From the NCBI RefSeq assembly GCF_040499845.1, contig NZ_CP159342.1, positions 558,001-622,000 of the forward strand: a stretch of DNA of 64,000 nucleotides, given 5' to 3'. Shown here piece after piece: positions 33,698 to 42,445 of the stretch. A program made the position numbers and the translations under genes. The first letter of the stretch is position 1. Every line of letters begins with the position of its first letter. The DNA comes from Micromonospora sp. CCTCC AA 2012012 (GTDB lineage: Bacteria > Actinomycetota > Actinomycetes > Mycobacteriales > Micromonosporaceae). The notes under the pieces are model-generated. The model was not told the origin of the DNA and did no database searches. It worked only from the letters and a program-made list of their open reading frames with translations.

Positions 33698-36397
33698 GTG
33701 ACAGCTACGACGCCGCGCCTGCTCCTCGTCGACGGACACTCCCTGGCATACCGGGCCTTCTTCGCCCTGCCGGTGGAGAACTTCTCCACCACGACCGGGC
33801 AGCCGACCAACGCGGTCTACGGCTTCACCTCGATGCTGATCAACGTGCTCCGCGACGAGCAGCCCACCCACATCGTGGTGGCGTTCGACGTCTCCCGCCG
33901 CTCCTTCCGCACCGAGAAGTACGCGGAGTACAAGGCCGGCCGCAGCGAGACCCCCAGCGACTTCAAGGGCCAGGTCAGCCTGGTCAAGGAGGTCCTCGCC
34001 GCGCTGCGCATCCCGGTGGTGGAGCGGGAGGGCTACGAGGCCGACGACGTCATCGCCACCCTCGCCTGCCAGGCCCGTGACCAGGGCATGCAGGTGCTGA
34101 TCAGCACCGGTGACCGGGATGCCTTCCAGCTCGTCGGCGACGACGTCACCGTGCTCTATCCCCGTAAGGGCGTCTCCGACCTGGCCCGGATGGACCCGGC
34201 CGCGATCGAGGCGAAGTACGGCGTCGGCCCGCAGCGCTACCGGGACCTGGCCGCCCTGGTCGGCGAGACCAGCGACAACCTGCCCGGCATCCCCGGCGTC
34301 GGCCCGAAGACCGCCGCCAAGTGGATCAACACGTACGGCGGGGTGGAGGGCGTCATCGCCCGGGCCGACGAGATCAAGGGCAAGGCCGGTGACAGCCTCC
34401 GCGAGCGGCTCGCCGACGTGATCCGCAACTACGAGATCAACTGCCTGGTCTCCGACCTGGAGCTGCCGGTCCGCCCGGAGGACGCCCGCTGGCAGGGCTG
34501 GGACCGGGAGGCGGTGCACCAGGTCTTCGACACCCTCCAGTTCCGCATCCTGCGCGACCGGCTCTACCAGTACCTGGAGGCCGTCGAGCCGGAGGCCGAG
34601 GCGGGCTTCGACCTGGCCGGCGAGAAGCTCACCGAGCCCGGCGCGCTCGCCGGTTGGCTGGAGACGCACGCCCCGGCCGGCACCCCGGTCGGGCTTGCCG
34701 TCAAGCTGGACACCGGTCCCAACCGGCGGCACACCGCGAGCGTGACCGGGATGGCGCTGGCCACCGCGGCCGGGGCGGCGGCCTGGTTCGACCCGGCCAC
34801 GCTGGACCCGGCCGACGAGTCGGCGCTCGCCGGCTGGCTGGCCGACGGCGAGCGGCCTAAGGTGCTGCACGACAGCAAGCCGGCCGTGCTGGCCTTCGCC
34901 GCGCACGGCTGGGAGCTGGCCGGGATCGCCCGGGACACCCAGATCGCCGCCTACCTGGCCCGACCCGACCAGCGCTCCTACGACCTGACCGACCTGGCGC
35001 TGCGCTACCTGCACCGGGAGCTGCGGGTCGACGCGCCGGAGACCGGTCAGCTCACCCTCGACGGGCTGGGCGTCGACGGCGAGGCCGAGCAGAACCTGAT
35101 GCTCCAGGCCCGGGCCACCCTCGACCTGGCCGACGCGATCGACGCCGAGCTGTCCCGCGACGGCGAGCAGTCCGCCCGGCTGATGGCCGGCGTGGAGCTG
35201 CCGCTGATGCGGGTACTGGCCACCATGGAGCGCACCGGCATCGCCGCCGACACCGACTACCTGTCCGAGCTGGAGGCGCACTTCGCCGCCGAGGTGAAGG
35301 CCGCCGCCCAGGGCGCGTACGCGGCCGTCGGCCGGGAGTTCAACCTCGGTTCGCCCAAGCAGCTCCAGGAGATCCTCTTCGGCGAGCTGGGGCTGCCCAA
35401 GACCAAGAAGATCAAGACGGGTTACACCACCGACGCGGACGCCCTCCAGTGGCTCTACGCGCAGCAGCCGCACCAGGTGCTGGAGCACCTGCTGCGCCAC
35501 CGGGACGTGGCGAAGCTCAAGTCGACGGTCGACGGGCTGCTCAAGTCCGTCTCCGACGACGGCCGGATCCACACCACGTTCAACCAGACGGTGGCGGCCA
35601 CCGGCCGGCTCTCCTCCACCGAGCCCAACCTGCAGAACATCCCCATCCGCACCGAGGAGGGGCGACGCATCCGTCGGGCCTTCGTGGTGGGGGAGGGCTA
35701 CGAGTGCCTGCTCACCGCCGACTACAGCCAGATCGAGATGCGGATCATGGCGCACCTGTCGTCGGACGACGCGCTGATCGAGGCGTTCAACTCCGGCCAC
35801 GACTTCCACGCCGCCACCGCCTCGTCGGTCTTCGCCGTCCCGGTCGACCAGGTCACCGCCGACCAGCGTCGCAAGATCAAGGCGATGAACTACGGCCTGG
35901 CGTACGGGCTGAGCGCGTTCGGCCTCTCCCAGCAGCTCGGCATCACCGCCGAGGAGGCCCGGGGCCTGATGGAGAACTACTTCACCGGCTTCGGCGGCGT
36001 CCGCGACTACCTGCACGAGGTGGTGGCCCGGGCCCGGCAGGACGGCTACACCTCCACCATCCTGGGCCGCCGGCGCTACCTGCCCGACCTGGTCAGCGAC
36101 AACCGGCAGCGCCGGGAGATGGCCGAGCGGATGGCGCTGAACGCCCCGATCCAGGGCTCGGCGGCCGACATCATCAAGGTCGCCATGCTGCACGTGGACG
36201 ACGCGCTGCGCGACGCCGGGCTGCGGTCCCGGATGCTGCTGCAGGTGCACGACGAGCTGGTCTTCGAGGTCGCCCCCGGCGAGCGGGAGACGCTGGAGGC
36301 GCTGGTCCGCAGGCAGATGGGCGAGGCGTACCCGCTGTCGGTGCCGCTGGAGGTCTCCGTCGGCGAGGGCCGCGACTGGAACAGCGCCGACCACTGA
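33698..36397 (+). CDS. polA: DNA polymerase I
   Basis: An 899-residue polymerase I. N-terminal 5-prime nuclease (LLLVDGHSLAYRAFFAL, EADDVIATLA, VLISTGDRDAFQLV, GETSDNLPGIPGVGPKTA); central 3-5 exonuclease-like region in which the acidic metal ligands are not recognisable, as is usual for actinobacterial PolA; C-terminal polymerase with motif A LLTADYSQIEMRIMAHLS, motif B RRKIKAMNYGLAYG and motif C VHDELVFE. It fills gaps in repair and removes primers. GTG 33698 is chosen by alignment with the nuclease start. Convergent with a MerR gene. Confidence 0.97.
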   Translation: MTATTPRLLLVDGHSLAYRAFFALPVENFSTTTGQPTNAVYGFTSMLINVLRDEQPTHIVVAFDVSRRSFRTEKYAEYKAGRSETPSDFKGQVSLVKEVLAALRIPVVEREGYEADDVIATLACQARDQGMQVLISTGDRDAFQLVGDDVTVLYPRKGVSDLARMDPAAIEAKYGVGPQRYRDLAALVGETSDNLPGIPGVGPKTAAKWINTYGGVEGVIARADEIKGKAGDSLRERLADVIRNYEINCLVSDLELPVRPEDARWQGWDREAVHQVFDTLQFRILRDRLYQYLEAVEPEAEAGFDLAGEKLTEPGALAGWLETHAPAGTPVGLAVKLDTGPNRRHTASVTGMALATAAGAAAWFDPATLDPADESALAGWLADGERPKVLHDSKPAVLAFAAHGWELAGIARDTQIAAYLARPDQRSYDLTDLALRYLHRELRVDAPETGQLTLDGLGVDGEAEQNLMLQARATLDLADAIDAELSRDGEQSARLMAGVELPLMRVLATMERTGIAADTDYLSELEAHFAAEVKAAAQGAYAAVGREFNLGSPKQLQEILFGELGLPKTKKIKTGYTTDADALQWLYAQQPHQVLEHLLRHRDVAKLKSTVDGLLKSVSDDGRIHTTFNQTVAATGRLSSTEPNLQNIPIRTEEGRRIRRAFVVGEGYECLLTADYSQIEMRIMAHLSSDDALIEAFNSGHDFHAATASSVFAVPVDQVTADQRRKIKAMNYGLAYGLSAFGLSQQLGITAEEARGLMENYFTGFGGVRDYLHEVVARARQDGYTSTILGRRRYLPDLVSDNRQRREMAERMALNAPIQGSAADIIKVAMLHVDDALRDAGLRSRMLLQVHDELVFEVAPGERETLEALVRRQMGEAYPLSVPLEVSVGEGRDWNSADH

Positions 36398-36410
36398 CCC
36401 CGGCGGGTCA
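36395..36410. terminator. Short hairpin shared by the polA and merR stop codons
   Basis: TGACCC-CGGC-GGGTCA forms a 6-bp stem that includes both stop codons of the convergent genes. Its small size makes it a modest terminator at best. Confidence 0.4.
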
Positions 36411-36788
36411 GGGGCGGGGTGGACCGTCCGGGGCCACGGAACCGGCGGCGGTGTGCAGGACGGCGGCGAGCCGGTCCCGGATCGCCGCCTGGGCGGCGAT
36501 CCGGGCGTCGAGGACAGCCAGTCGCTCCCGACCCACCCGGATGCCGGCGGGGGAGGGGGCGGCGGTCGCCACGTCCCCGTCCAGGCAGGGCAGGAAGACC
36601 CGCACGTCGTCCAGGGTCAGCCCCGCCGCCAGCAGGTGCCGGACGTTGCGGACCCGGACGACGGCCCGCTCGTCGTAGTGCCGGTAGCCGTTGGCCGCCC
36701 GGCACGAGTCGATCAGGCCGTGCTCCTCGTAGTGACGCAGCGCCCGTGGCGTGGCGCCGGTGCGCCGGGCCAGCTCGCCGATCCGCAT
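36408..36788 (-). CDS. MerR-family transcriptional regulator
   Basis: The 126-residue protein has the MerR winged helix at the N-terminus (MRIGELARRTGATPRALRHYEEHGLI, then NGYRHYDERAVVRVRNVRHLLAAGLTLDDVRVFLPCL) and a dimerisation helix (RERLAVLDARIAAQAAIRDRLAAVL). There is no effector domain beyond that. It is encoded 19 bp after an SDR gene on the same strand, and a classical MerR-type dyad stands before the SDR gene (37573-37594), so it most likely controls its own operon. Effector unknown; one cysteine (Cys in LPCLDGD) might participate. Confidence 0.93.
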   Translation of the reverse strand: MRIGELARRTGATPRALRHYEEHGLIDSCRAANGYRHYDERAVVRVRNVRHLLAAGLTLDDVRVFLPCLDGDVATAAPSPAGIRVGRERLAVLDARIAAQAAIRDRLAAVLHTAAGSVAPDGPPRP

Positions 36789-36807
36789 CCCGCTCCTGTC
36801 CCCTCGC

Positions 36808-37557
36808 TCACGCGACCACCGCGCCGCCGTCGACCGGCAGCACGACGCCGGTGACGAAGCCGGCGTCCGGGTCGCAGAGGCGCTGGATCGCCCAGGCTAC
36901 TTCCTCGGGTCGGCCGACCCTGCCCAGCGGGGTCCGGGCCAGCTGCCACTCGCGTACCGCCGCCCGGCGTTGCGGGGTGAGTCCCTGGTGCACGCCGATC
37001 GGCGTCTCCACCGCCCCGGGCGCCACCGCGACCACCCGGACCCCGCGCGGCGCCAGCTCCACCGCCCAACTGCGGGTCAGCGAGTCGAGGGCGGCCTTGC
37101 CGGCCGCGTACACCGAACTGCCGGGCCAGGCGCGCTGGCCCACCGACGTGCTCACGTTGACCACCACGCCTCCGGTCGCGGTGAGTGCGGCGAGCGCGGC
37201 GTGGACCAGCCGTACCGGCGCGAGCAGGTTGGTCTCCAGCTGGCGTCGCGCCGCGGCCTCGTCCAGGTCGGCCAGCGCGCCGCCGCCGGCCACGCCGGCA
37301 TTGTTGACCAGGACGTCGAGGCGGCCGTACCGGTCCAGAGCGGCGTCGACGATCAGCCGGGGCGCGTCGGGTGCCGTGACGTCCGCCGGCAGCGGCACGA
37401 TCCGCGGCCGCTCGCCGGCGGTCTCGGCCAGCGGTGCCGCACGTCGGCCCACGGCGAGGACGTGGGCGCCGGCCTCGGCGAAGGCGCGGGCGGTGGCCCG
37501 GCCGATGCCGGTGCCGGCCCCGGTGACGACGACGACCCGTTCGACTGTTCCGGTCAT
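36808..37557 (-). CDS. Short-chain dehydrogenase/reductase
   Basis: A 249-residue classical SDR: nucleotide-binding VVVTGAGTGIGRATA, VLVNNAGVAGGG, catalytic Ser in VVNVSTSVGQRA and Y-x-x-x-K in SSVYAAGKAALDSL, then VRVVAVAPGAVETPIG and the C-terminal GFVTGVVLPVDGG. It oxidises or reduces an alcohol/ketone pair with NAD(P)(H); substrate unknown. First gene of an SDR-MerR operon, behind a MerR-type operator; expression is therefore probably induced by a small-molecule signal. Confidence 0.93.
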   Translation of the reverse strand: MTGTVERVVVVTGAGTGIGRATARAFAEAGAHVLAVGRRAAPLAETAGERPRIVPLPADVTAPDAPRLIVDAALDRYGRLDVLVNNAGVAGGGALADLDEAAARRQLETNLLAPVRLVHAALAALTATGGVVVNVSTSVGQRAWPGSSVYAAGKAALDSLTRSWAVELAPRGVRVVAVAPGAVETPIGVHQGLTPQRRAAVREWQLARTPLGRVGRPEEVAWAIQRLCDPDAGFVTGVVLPVDGGAVVA

Positions 37558-37572
37558 GCCGGCGATCCTCCG

Positions 37573-37597
37573 ACCCTGCCGTCAACGGCAGGGTCAA
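37573..37597 (-). promoter_or_regulatory. MerR-type operator/promoter before the SDR-MerR operon
   Basis: On the minus strand TTGACCCTGCCGTTGACGGC continues as a 22-bp dyad with perfect 10-bp arms (ACCCTGCCGT / ACGGCAGGGT, 37573-37594). The left edge is a -35 TTGACC (37592-37597). A long dyad filling the spacer right after TTGACC is the hallmark of MerR-family operators. No convincing -10 is visible at the expected place. Confidence 0.7.
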
Positions 37598-37607
37598 GCC
37601 GGCCGGG

Positions 37608-37955
37608 TCAGCCCTTGAGCGGGTCGTGGCCCCAGTTCATCAGCGACCAGCGCCACTTGGTGTCGCGGATGTCGCCGGAGGGGCGCTGGGCCATGTGCCG
37701 GTGCACGTAACCGACCACCTTGCGCATGTGCTGGTAGTCGGCCGAGGAGAGTTCGGCGCGCTTGCGGCGCAGCAGGTCGATGATCCGTCGGCCGGACTCG
37801 TGACCGACGGACTCGCCGCCGCCCGACTGTCCGCCCTTGTGCCAGCCGACCCGCTTCGACTCGTCGGTCTCCAGCCAGCTCGACAGCTCACCGGGCTTCA
37901 TGTTCACCGCCTCGGTGAACTCCCGATAGATCTCCTGCTCGTCGTCACCCTTCAC
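37608..37955 (-). CDS. DUF3140 protein
   Basis: The 115-residue protein matches DUF3140 by its features: EIYREFTEAVNMKPGELSSWL, ESKRVGW...ESVGHESGRRIIDLL and YQHMRKVVGYVHRHMAQRP, ending TKWRWSLMNWGHDP. Members are small soluble helical proteins of unknown role. The GTG at 37955 lies inside the end of the upstream DUF2945 gene (11-bp overlap), so the two form an operon. Confidence 0.88.
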   Translation of the reverse strand: MKGDDEQEIYREFTEAVNMKPGELSSWLETDESKRVGWHKGGQSGGGESVGHESGRRIIDLLRRKRAELSSADYQHMRKVVGYVHRHMAQRPSGDIRDTKWRWSLMNWGHDPLKG

Positions 37956-38160
37956 GGCGCAGCACCTCCGGCCGGTGGGCGACGTCGCGGCCCGAGTCGT
38001 CGTTGCGGATCCGGTACTGCGGGTCCTCCGGCGACGCGTCCACCGCGTGCCCGCGTACGTGGGTCCGCTCGGTGATCTTCTCCTCGACCACGCCGTACGC
38101 CCGCCCGCTGTGGCTGGCCCAGGAGACGTGGTCGCCCGTTCGGAACTCCTTCTCGGCCAT
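37945..38160 (-). CDS. DUF2945 (hypervirulence-associated TUDOR-like) protein
   Basis: The 71-residue product reads EFRTGDHVSWASHSGRAYGVVEEKITERTHVRGH, with DPQYRIRNDDSGRDVAHRP in the second half, the beta-barrel pattern of DUF2945/HVA1 TUDOR-like proteins. Often encoded with DUF3140, as here (11-bp overlap). Function is not established. Confidence 0.88.
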   Translation of the reverse strand: MAEKEFRTGDHVSWASHSGRAYGVVEEKITERTHVRGHAVDASPEDPQYRIRNDDSGRDVAHRPEVLRREG

Positions 38161-38260
38161 GCCGGTCGGGTACCCGCCGGTCCGGCCCGAAAACGCCGGA
38201 CGGCGACCGGCGGAGTGATCTCTCGATGACCGACTCGTGCCGCCGCCCGCCCGGGCTGCG

Positions 38261-39070
38261 TCAGGCCGGCTTCTCGGCGACGAAGATGGCGGTGCCGGGG
38301 AAGAGCCGGCCGCGCAGCGGGCTCCACTGGCCCCAGATCCCCTCGTGCCCCGCGGGCCACTCCGGCTCCACCAGGTCGAGCAGGCGGAAACCCGCCCCGA
38401 CCAGCTCCCTGATCCGGTCGCCGAGGGTGCGGTGCTGCTCGACGTAGGTGGCCACCCCGTGTTCGTCCTGCTCGACGTACGGGGAGCGGTCGAAGTAGGA
38501 GTGGACGGCGGTCAGCCCGCCCTCGCCGGGGTCGTCGAGGAAGATCCAGCGCATCGGGTGGGTCACCGAGAAGACCCACCGGCCGCCGGGGCGCAGCACC
38601 CGGGACACCTCGCGCATCACCGCCGCCGAGTCGTCGACGAACGGGATCGCGCCGAACGCCGTGCAGACGACGTCGAAGGCGGCGTCGGCGAAGGGCAGGG
38701 CGAGCGCGTCGGCCTGCACCAGCGGCACGCGTACGCCGGTGGTGGCGGCGGCGCGGGCGGCGTGCCGCAACATGCCGGCGGAGAGGTCCAGGGCGACCGG
38801 CCGGGCACCCTGGGTGGCCAGCCAGCGGGCGGCGGACGCGGCGCCGCAGCCGAGTTCCAGGACGCGGCGGCCGCCGACGTCGCCCAGCAGGTGGGCGTCG
38901 GCCTCGCGCAGCCCCTCGGGACACCAGACGAAGTCCACGTCGCCCAGGAAGGCGCCGTGCTCGGCCTGGTAGTCGTCGGCGTCGGCGTCCCACCAGCCGC
39001 GGTTGGCGCGGCGCACCTCGCCGTCGCCGACCCGGCGTCGGGTCACCCTGTCGTCATCCACCCGGGTCAC
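38261..39070 (-). CDS. Class I SAM-dependent methyltransferase
   Basis: The 269-residue protein has the SAM-binding motif VLELGCGAASAARWLATQG, a motif II Asp in PVALDLSAGMLRHA, VPLVQADALALPFADAAFDVV (motif III/post) and LRPGGRWVFSVTH. It methylates an unknown small molecule. WWDADADDYQAEHGAFLGD near the N-terminus is typical of this actinobacterial subgroup. GTG 39070 is used; an in-frame ATG lies at 39133. It is divergent from rpsA with 369 bp between them. Confidence 0.88.
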   Translation of the reverse strand: MTRVDDDRVTRRRVGDGEVRRANRGWWDADADDYQAEHGAFLGDVDFVWCPEGLREADAHLLGDVGGRRVLELGCGAASAARWLATQGARPVALDLSAGMLRHAARAAATTGVRVPLVQADALALPFADAAFDVVCTAFGAIPFVDDSAAVMREVSRVLRPGGRWVFSVTHPMRWIFLDDPGEGGLTAVHSYFDRSPYVEQDEHGVATYVEQHRTLGDRIRELVGAGFRLLDLVEPEWPAGHEGIWGQWSPLRGRLFPGTAIFVAEKPA

Positions 39071-39179
39071 GCTAGGCCCCGGCCGCCCCGGTACGGTCAC
39101 CGGCCGCCCCGGCGCGTCGCCACCGCCCGACACGGATGGGGCTGATGTGACGGACGAGACAGCGATGGCCCCTTACCGC

Positions 39180-39198
39180 GCGAAATCTCCTCTTTCGC
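39180..39198. other. Small hairpin in the methyltransferase-rpsA intergenic region
   Basis: GCGAAA-TCTCCTC-TTTCGC, a perfect 6-bp stem upstream of the rpsA promoter. Role unknown. Confidence 0.3.
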
Positions 39199-39229
39199 AG
39201 CTGGCGCGGGTGCGACAGGACGGGAGGCC

Positions 39230-39260
39230 TTGCACGCTGTGGTAATGCAGCGGGTAGGCT
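39230..39260 (+). promoter_or_regulatory. Putative rpsA promoter
   Basis: TTGCAC (39230-39235) and TAGGCT (39255-39260) spaced by 19 bp, giving a leader of about 170 nt before rpsA. The -10 is a good actinobacterial match, the spacing is slightly long. The rest of this 369-bp gap shows nothing else I can support. Confidence 0.5.
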
Positions 39261-39439
39261 AGACGATGCGCTCGCGGATCGTGTGCCTCGGCAGGGAGCA
39301 GGTGCGCGGTCACCGGAGCCACTAATGATCTTCACTTGGCGATCGTTCGGTGTGCCCGGCGGCGGATCCGTTGGCGCGAAATGGTCACTGCGACACCACG
39401 CCTGCTGTGACAACCCATCCGACCGGAGCAACCGCCCAC

Positions 39440-40936
39440 ATGACGAGCAGCATCGAGGCCCCCTCGAGCGCCACCCGGGTCACCCACGACGATCTCGGTT
39501 CCGAGGAGGCTTTCCTCGCCGCGATCGACGAGACCATCAAGTACTTCAACGACGGCGACATTGTCGAAGGCACCGTCGTCAAGGTCGATCGGGACGAGGT
39601 CCTGCTCGACATCGGCTACAAGACCGAGGGCGTCATTCCCTCTCGGGAGTTGTCGATCAAGCACGACGTGGACCCCGCCGAGGTCGTCTCGGTCGGTGAC
39701 CACATCGAGGCCCTGGTCCTCCAGAAGGAGGACAAGGAGGGTCGTCTGATCCTCTCCAAGAAGCGGGCGCAGTACGAGCGGGCCTGGGGCACGATCGAGA
39801 AGATCAAGGACGAGGACGGTGTCGTCCGCGGCTCGGTCATCGAGGTCGTCAAGGGTGGTCTCATCCTCGACATCGGGCTGCGTGGCTTCCTGCCCGCCTC
39901 GCTCGTCGAGATGCGGCGGGTGCGTGACCTGCAGCCGTACGTCGGCCGCGAGCTCGAGGCCAAGATCATCGAGCTGGACAAGAACCGCAACAACGTGGTG
40001 CTGTCCCGCCGGGCGTGGCTGGAGCAGACGCAGTCCGAGGTGCGCACCGAGTTCCTCAACAAGCTGCAGAAGGGCCAGGTCCGCAAGGGCGTCGTCTCCT
40101 CGATCGTCAACTTCGGCGCGTTCGTCGACCTCGGCGGCGTGGACGGTCTGGTGCACGTCTCCGAGCTCTCCTGGAAGCACATCGACCACCCGTCCGAGGT
40201 CGTCGAGGTGGGCCAGGAGGTCGAGGTCGAGGTCCTGGACGTCGACCTGGACCGCGAGCGGGTCTCGCTGTCGCTGAAGGCGACCCAGGAGGACCCGTGG
40301 CGGCAGTTCGCCCGCACCCACGCGATCCAGCAGATCGTGCCGGGTAAGGTCACCAAGCTGGTCCCGTTCGGCGCCTTCGTCCGGGTGGACGACGGCATCG
40401 AGGGCCTGGTCCACATCTCCGAGCTGGCCGAGCGCCACGTGGAGATCCCGGAGCAGGTCGTCCAGGTCGGCTCCGAGGTCATGGTCAAGGTCATCGACAT
40501 CGACCTGGAGCGCCGCCGGATCTCGCTGTCGCTCAAGCAGGCCAACGAGGGCTTCGTCGAGGGCGAGGAGCACTTCGACCCCACCCTCTACGGCATGGCC
40601 GCGACGTACGACGCCGAGGGCAACTACATCTACCCGGAGGGCTTCGACCCGGAGACGGGCGAGTGGCTCGAGGGGTACGACAAGCAGCGCGAGACCTGGG
40701 AGAACCAGTACGCCGAGGCCCGTCAGCGCTGGGAGGCCCACACCAAGCAGGTGCAGACCTCCCGGGCCGCCGACGCCGAGGCCGCTGCCAACCCGGCTCC
40801 GCCCGTGTCGACCGGTGGCACCACCACCTCGACCAGCTCGTCGGCCCCGAGCCGACAGGCCGAGGAGCCGGCCGGCACCCTGGCCACCGACGAGGCGCTC
40901 GCCGCTCTGCGGGAGAAGCTCGCCGGCGGCAAGTGA
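39440..40936 (+). CDS. rpsA: 30S ribosomal protein S1
   Basis: The 498-residue protein has four S1 RNA-binding domains (about 38-106, 123-190, 208-278 and 295-364), the second half most recognisable: GQVRKGVVSSIVNFGAFVDLGG, DGLVHVSELSW, PGKVTKLVPFGAFVRVDDGIEGLVHISELAE, and RISLSLKQA. Actinobacterial S1 has four rather than the six domains of E. coli. The C-terminal 80 residues (EGFDPETGEWLEGYDKQ... and Ser/Thr-rich end) are probably unstructured. S1 brings mRNA to the ribosome. ATG 39440; monocistronic with a strong terminator. Confidence 0.97.
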   Translation: MTSSIEAPSSATRVTHDDLGSEEAFLAAIDETIKYFNDGDIVEGTVVKVDRDEVLLDIGYKTEGVIPSRELSIKHDVDPAEVVSVGDHIEALVLQKEDKEGRLILSKKRAQYERAWGTIEKIKDEDGVVRGSVIEVVKGGLILDIGLRGFLPASLVEMRRVRDLQPYVGRELEAKIIELDKNRNNVVLSRRAWLEQTQSEVRTEFLNKLQKGQVRKGVVSSIVNFGAFVDLGGVDGLVHVSELSWKHIDHPSEVVEVGQEVEVEVLDVDLDRERVSLSLKATQEDPWRQFARTHAIQQIVPGKVTKLVPFGAFVRVDDGIEGLVHISELAERHVEIPEQVVQVGSEVMVKVIDIDLERRRISLSLKQANEGFVEGEEHFDPTLYGMAATYDAEGNYIYPEGFDPETGEWLEGYDKQRETWENQYAEARQRWEAHTKQVQTSRAADAEAAANPAPPVSTGGTTTSTSSSAPSRQAEEPAGTLATDEALAALREKLAGGK

Positions 40937-41001
40937 CCGCTGCGACACCTCCGGCCCGGCGCGTCTGACGACGCGGCAGGCCTGAGACGTCACTGACGAC
41001 G

Positions 41002-41049
41002 GGCCCCGCCCCCACGATCCGGTTCCACCGGGTCACCGGGGGCGGGGCC
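41002..41049 (+). terminator. rpsA terminator hairpin
   Basis: A 12-bp perfect stem GGCCCCGCCCCC / GGGGGCGGGGCC with a 24-base loop that holds a smaller CCGG/CCGG stem, 65 bp after the rpsA stop. The rest of the 308-bp gap to coaE (40937-41244) shows no further gene or site. Confidence 0.75.
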
Positions 41050-41244
41050 TTCGCCATGTCCAGCCCGCCCCGCCCCGCCCCCGGGCGTCCGTGGTTCGAC
41101 AAGATCGTCTGATGGTCCCGGCACTCGTGGCCGGCGTGTCGATGCCGGGACGTGCAAACGATCACGCGAGCGCCAGCGGCCGGTGGGGGACATGCGGTGG
41201 GGTGCCGGGTTGGCGGTGGGCGGGGGATCGGGTTGACTGGTCCG

Positions 41245-42426
41245 GTGCTGATGGTGGGACTGACCGGTGGGATCGGATCCGGCAAGAGCGCCGTGTCGGC
41301 GCGGCTCGCCGCGCTCGGGGCGGTGGTGATCGACGCCGACCGGATCGCCCGCGAGGTGGTCGCGCCCGGGTCGGCGGGGCTGGCCGAGATCGTCGCCGCC
41401 TTCTCCGACCGGGTTCTCGACGCCGACGGGGCGCTCGACCGTGCCGCGCTGGGCCGGCTGGTCTTCGCCGACGAGGCGGCCCGCCGCCGGCTGGAGGCGA
41501 TCACCCATCCTCGGGTGCGGGCGCGTACGGCGGAACTGGCCGCCGCCGCACCGGCGGACGCGGTGGTGGTCAACGACGTGCCGCTGCTGGTGGAGGCGGG
41601 GCTCGCGCCGACGTACCACCTGGTGGTGGTGGTGCAGACGGCGGTGACCACCCGGCTGGCCCGGCTGACCGGCGCCCGCGGCATGGACCGGGCGGAGGCC
41701 GAGCGGCGGATCGCCGCGCAGGCCGACGACGCCCGCCGGCAGGCGGCGGCGGACGTGGTGCTGCCGAATGACGGCACCCTGGACGAGCTGCACGCCGCCG
41801 TGGACACCCTCTGGCGGGACCGGCTGGTGCCCTACGAGCGGAACCTGCGCGAGCGGCGGGCGGTGCGGCCGGAGCCGGCCACCCTCACCGAGGCCGACCC
41901 GACCTGGCCGCAGCAGTACGCCCGGCTGGCCGCCCGGATCCGGCACGCGGTCGCCCCCGCCGACCTGCGGGTGGACCACGTCGGCTCGACGGCGGTGTCA
42001 GGGCTCGCCGCCGAGGACGTGATCGACATCCAGCTCACGGTGGGGTCGCTGGCCGAGGCGGACGGGCCGCTCGCGGAGCGACTGGCCGCCGCCGGGTTCC
42101 CGCGCCTGCCCGGCGAGCGGTGGGACAGCCGGCGCCCGGCGGGCGACGACCGGTGGGCGGAGCGGTTGCACGGCAGCGCCGATCCCGGGCGGCCGGTCAA
42201 CCTGCACCTGCGGGTGGCCGGGTCGCCGGCGTGGCGGTACGCCCTGCTGCTGCGCGACCACCTGCGTGCCGACCCGGACGAGCGTTCCGCCTATCTGCAG
42301 CTCAAGCGGGAGCTGGTGGCCGCCGCCCCGGACGCGGCGACCCACGGGACGTTGACGGACCCCTGGTTCGACGAGGAACACCTGCGGGCCGAGGAGTGGG
42401 CCGCGCAGACCGGCTGGCGGCCCTGA
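41245..42426 (+). CDS. coaE: Dephospho-CoA kinase fused to a GrpB/UPF0157 domain
   Basis: The 393-residue protein has two parts. Residues 1-205 are dephospho-CoA kinase (GLTGGIGSGKSAVS P-loop, VVIDADRIAREVV, ITHPRVRAR, VVNDVPLLVEAGL), the last step of CoA synthesis. Residues 215-393 are a GrpB-like nucleotidyltransferase fold (VDHVGSTAVSGLAAEDVIDIQL, the G-S-T and D-x-D pattern), of unknown function. This fusion is characteristic of actinobacteria. GTG 41245 or ATG 41251 are equally good starts; no clear ribosome site. Convergent with the following minus-strand gene, 19 bp away. Confidence 0.92.
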   Translation: MLMVGLTGGIGSGKSAVSARLAALGAVVIDADRIAREVVAPGSAGLAEIVAAFSDRVLDADGALDRAALGRLVFADEAARRRLEAITHPRVRARTAELAAAAPADAVVVNDVPLLVEAGLAPTYHLVVVVQTAVTTRLARLTGARGMDRAEAERRIAAQADDARRQAAADVVLPNDGTLDELHAAVDTLWRDRLVPYERNLRERRAVRPEPATLTEADPTWPQQYARLAARIRHAVAPADLRVDHVGSTAVSGLAAEDVIDIQLTVGSLAEADGPLAERLAAAGFPRLPGERWDSRRPAGDDRWAERLHGSADPGRPVNLHLRVAGSPAWRYALLLRDHLRADPDERSAYLQLKRELVAAAPDAATHGTLTDPWFDEEHLRAEEWAAQTGWRP

Positions 42427-42445
42427 CCGGAGGCGACGCGCGGGT

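Noticed and set aside
33662..36394. 910-codon minus-strand frame opposite polA
   Set aside because: Antisense shadow of polA; no motif and no plausible start site.
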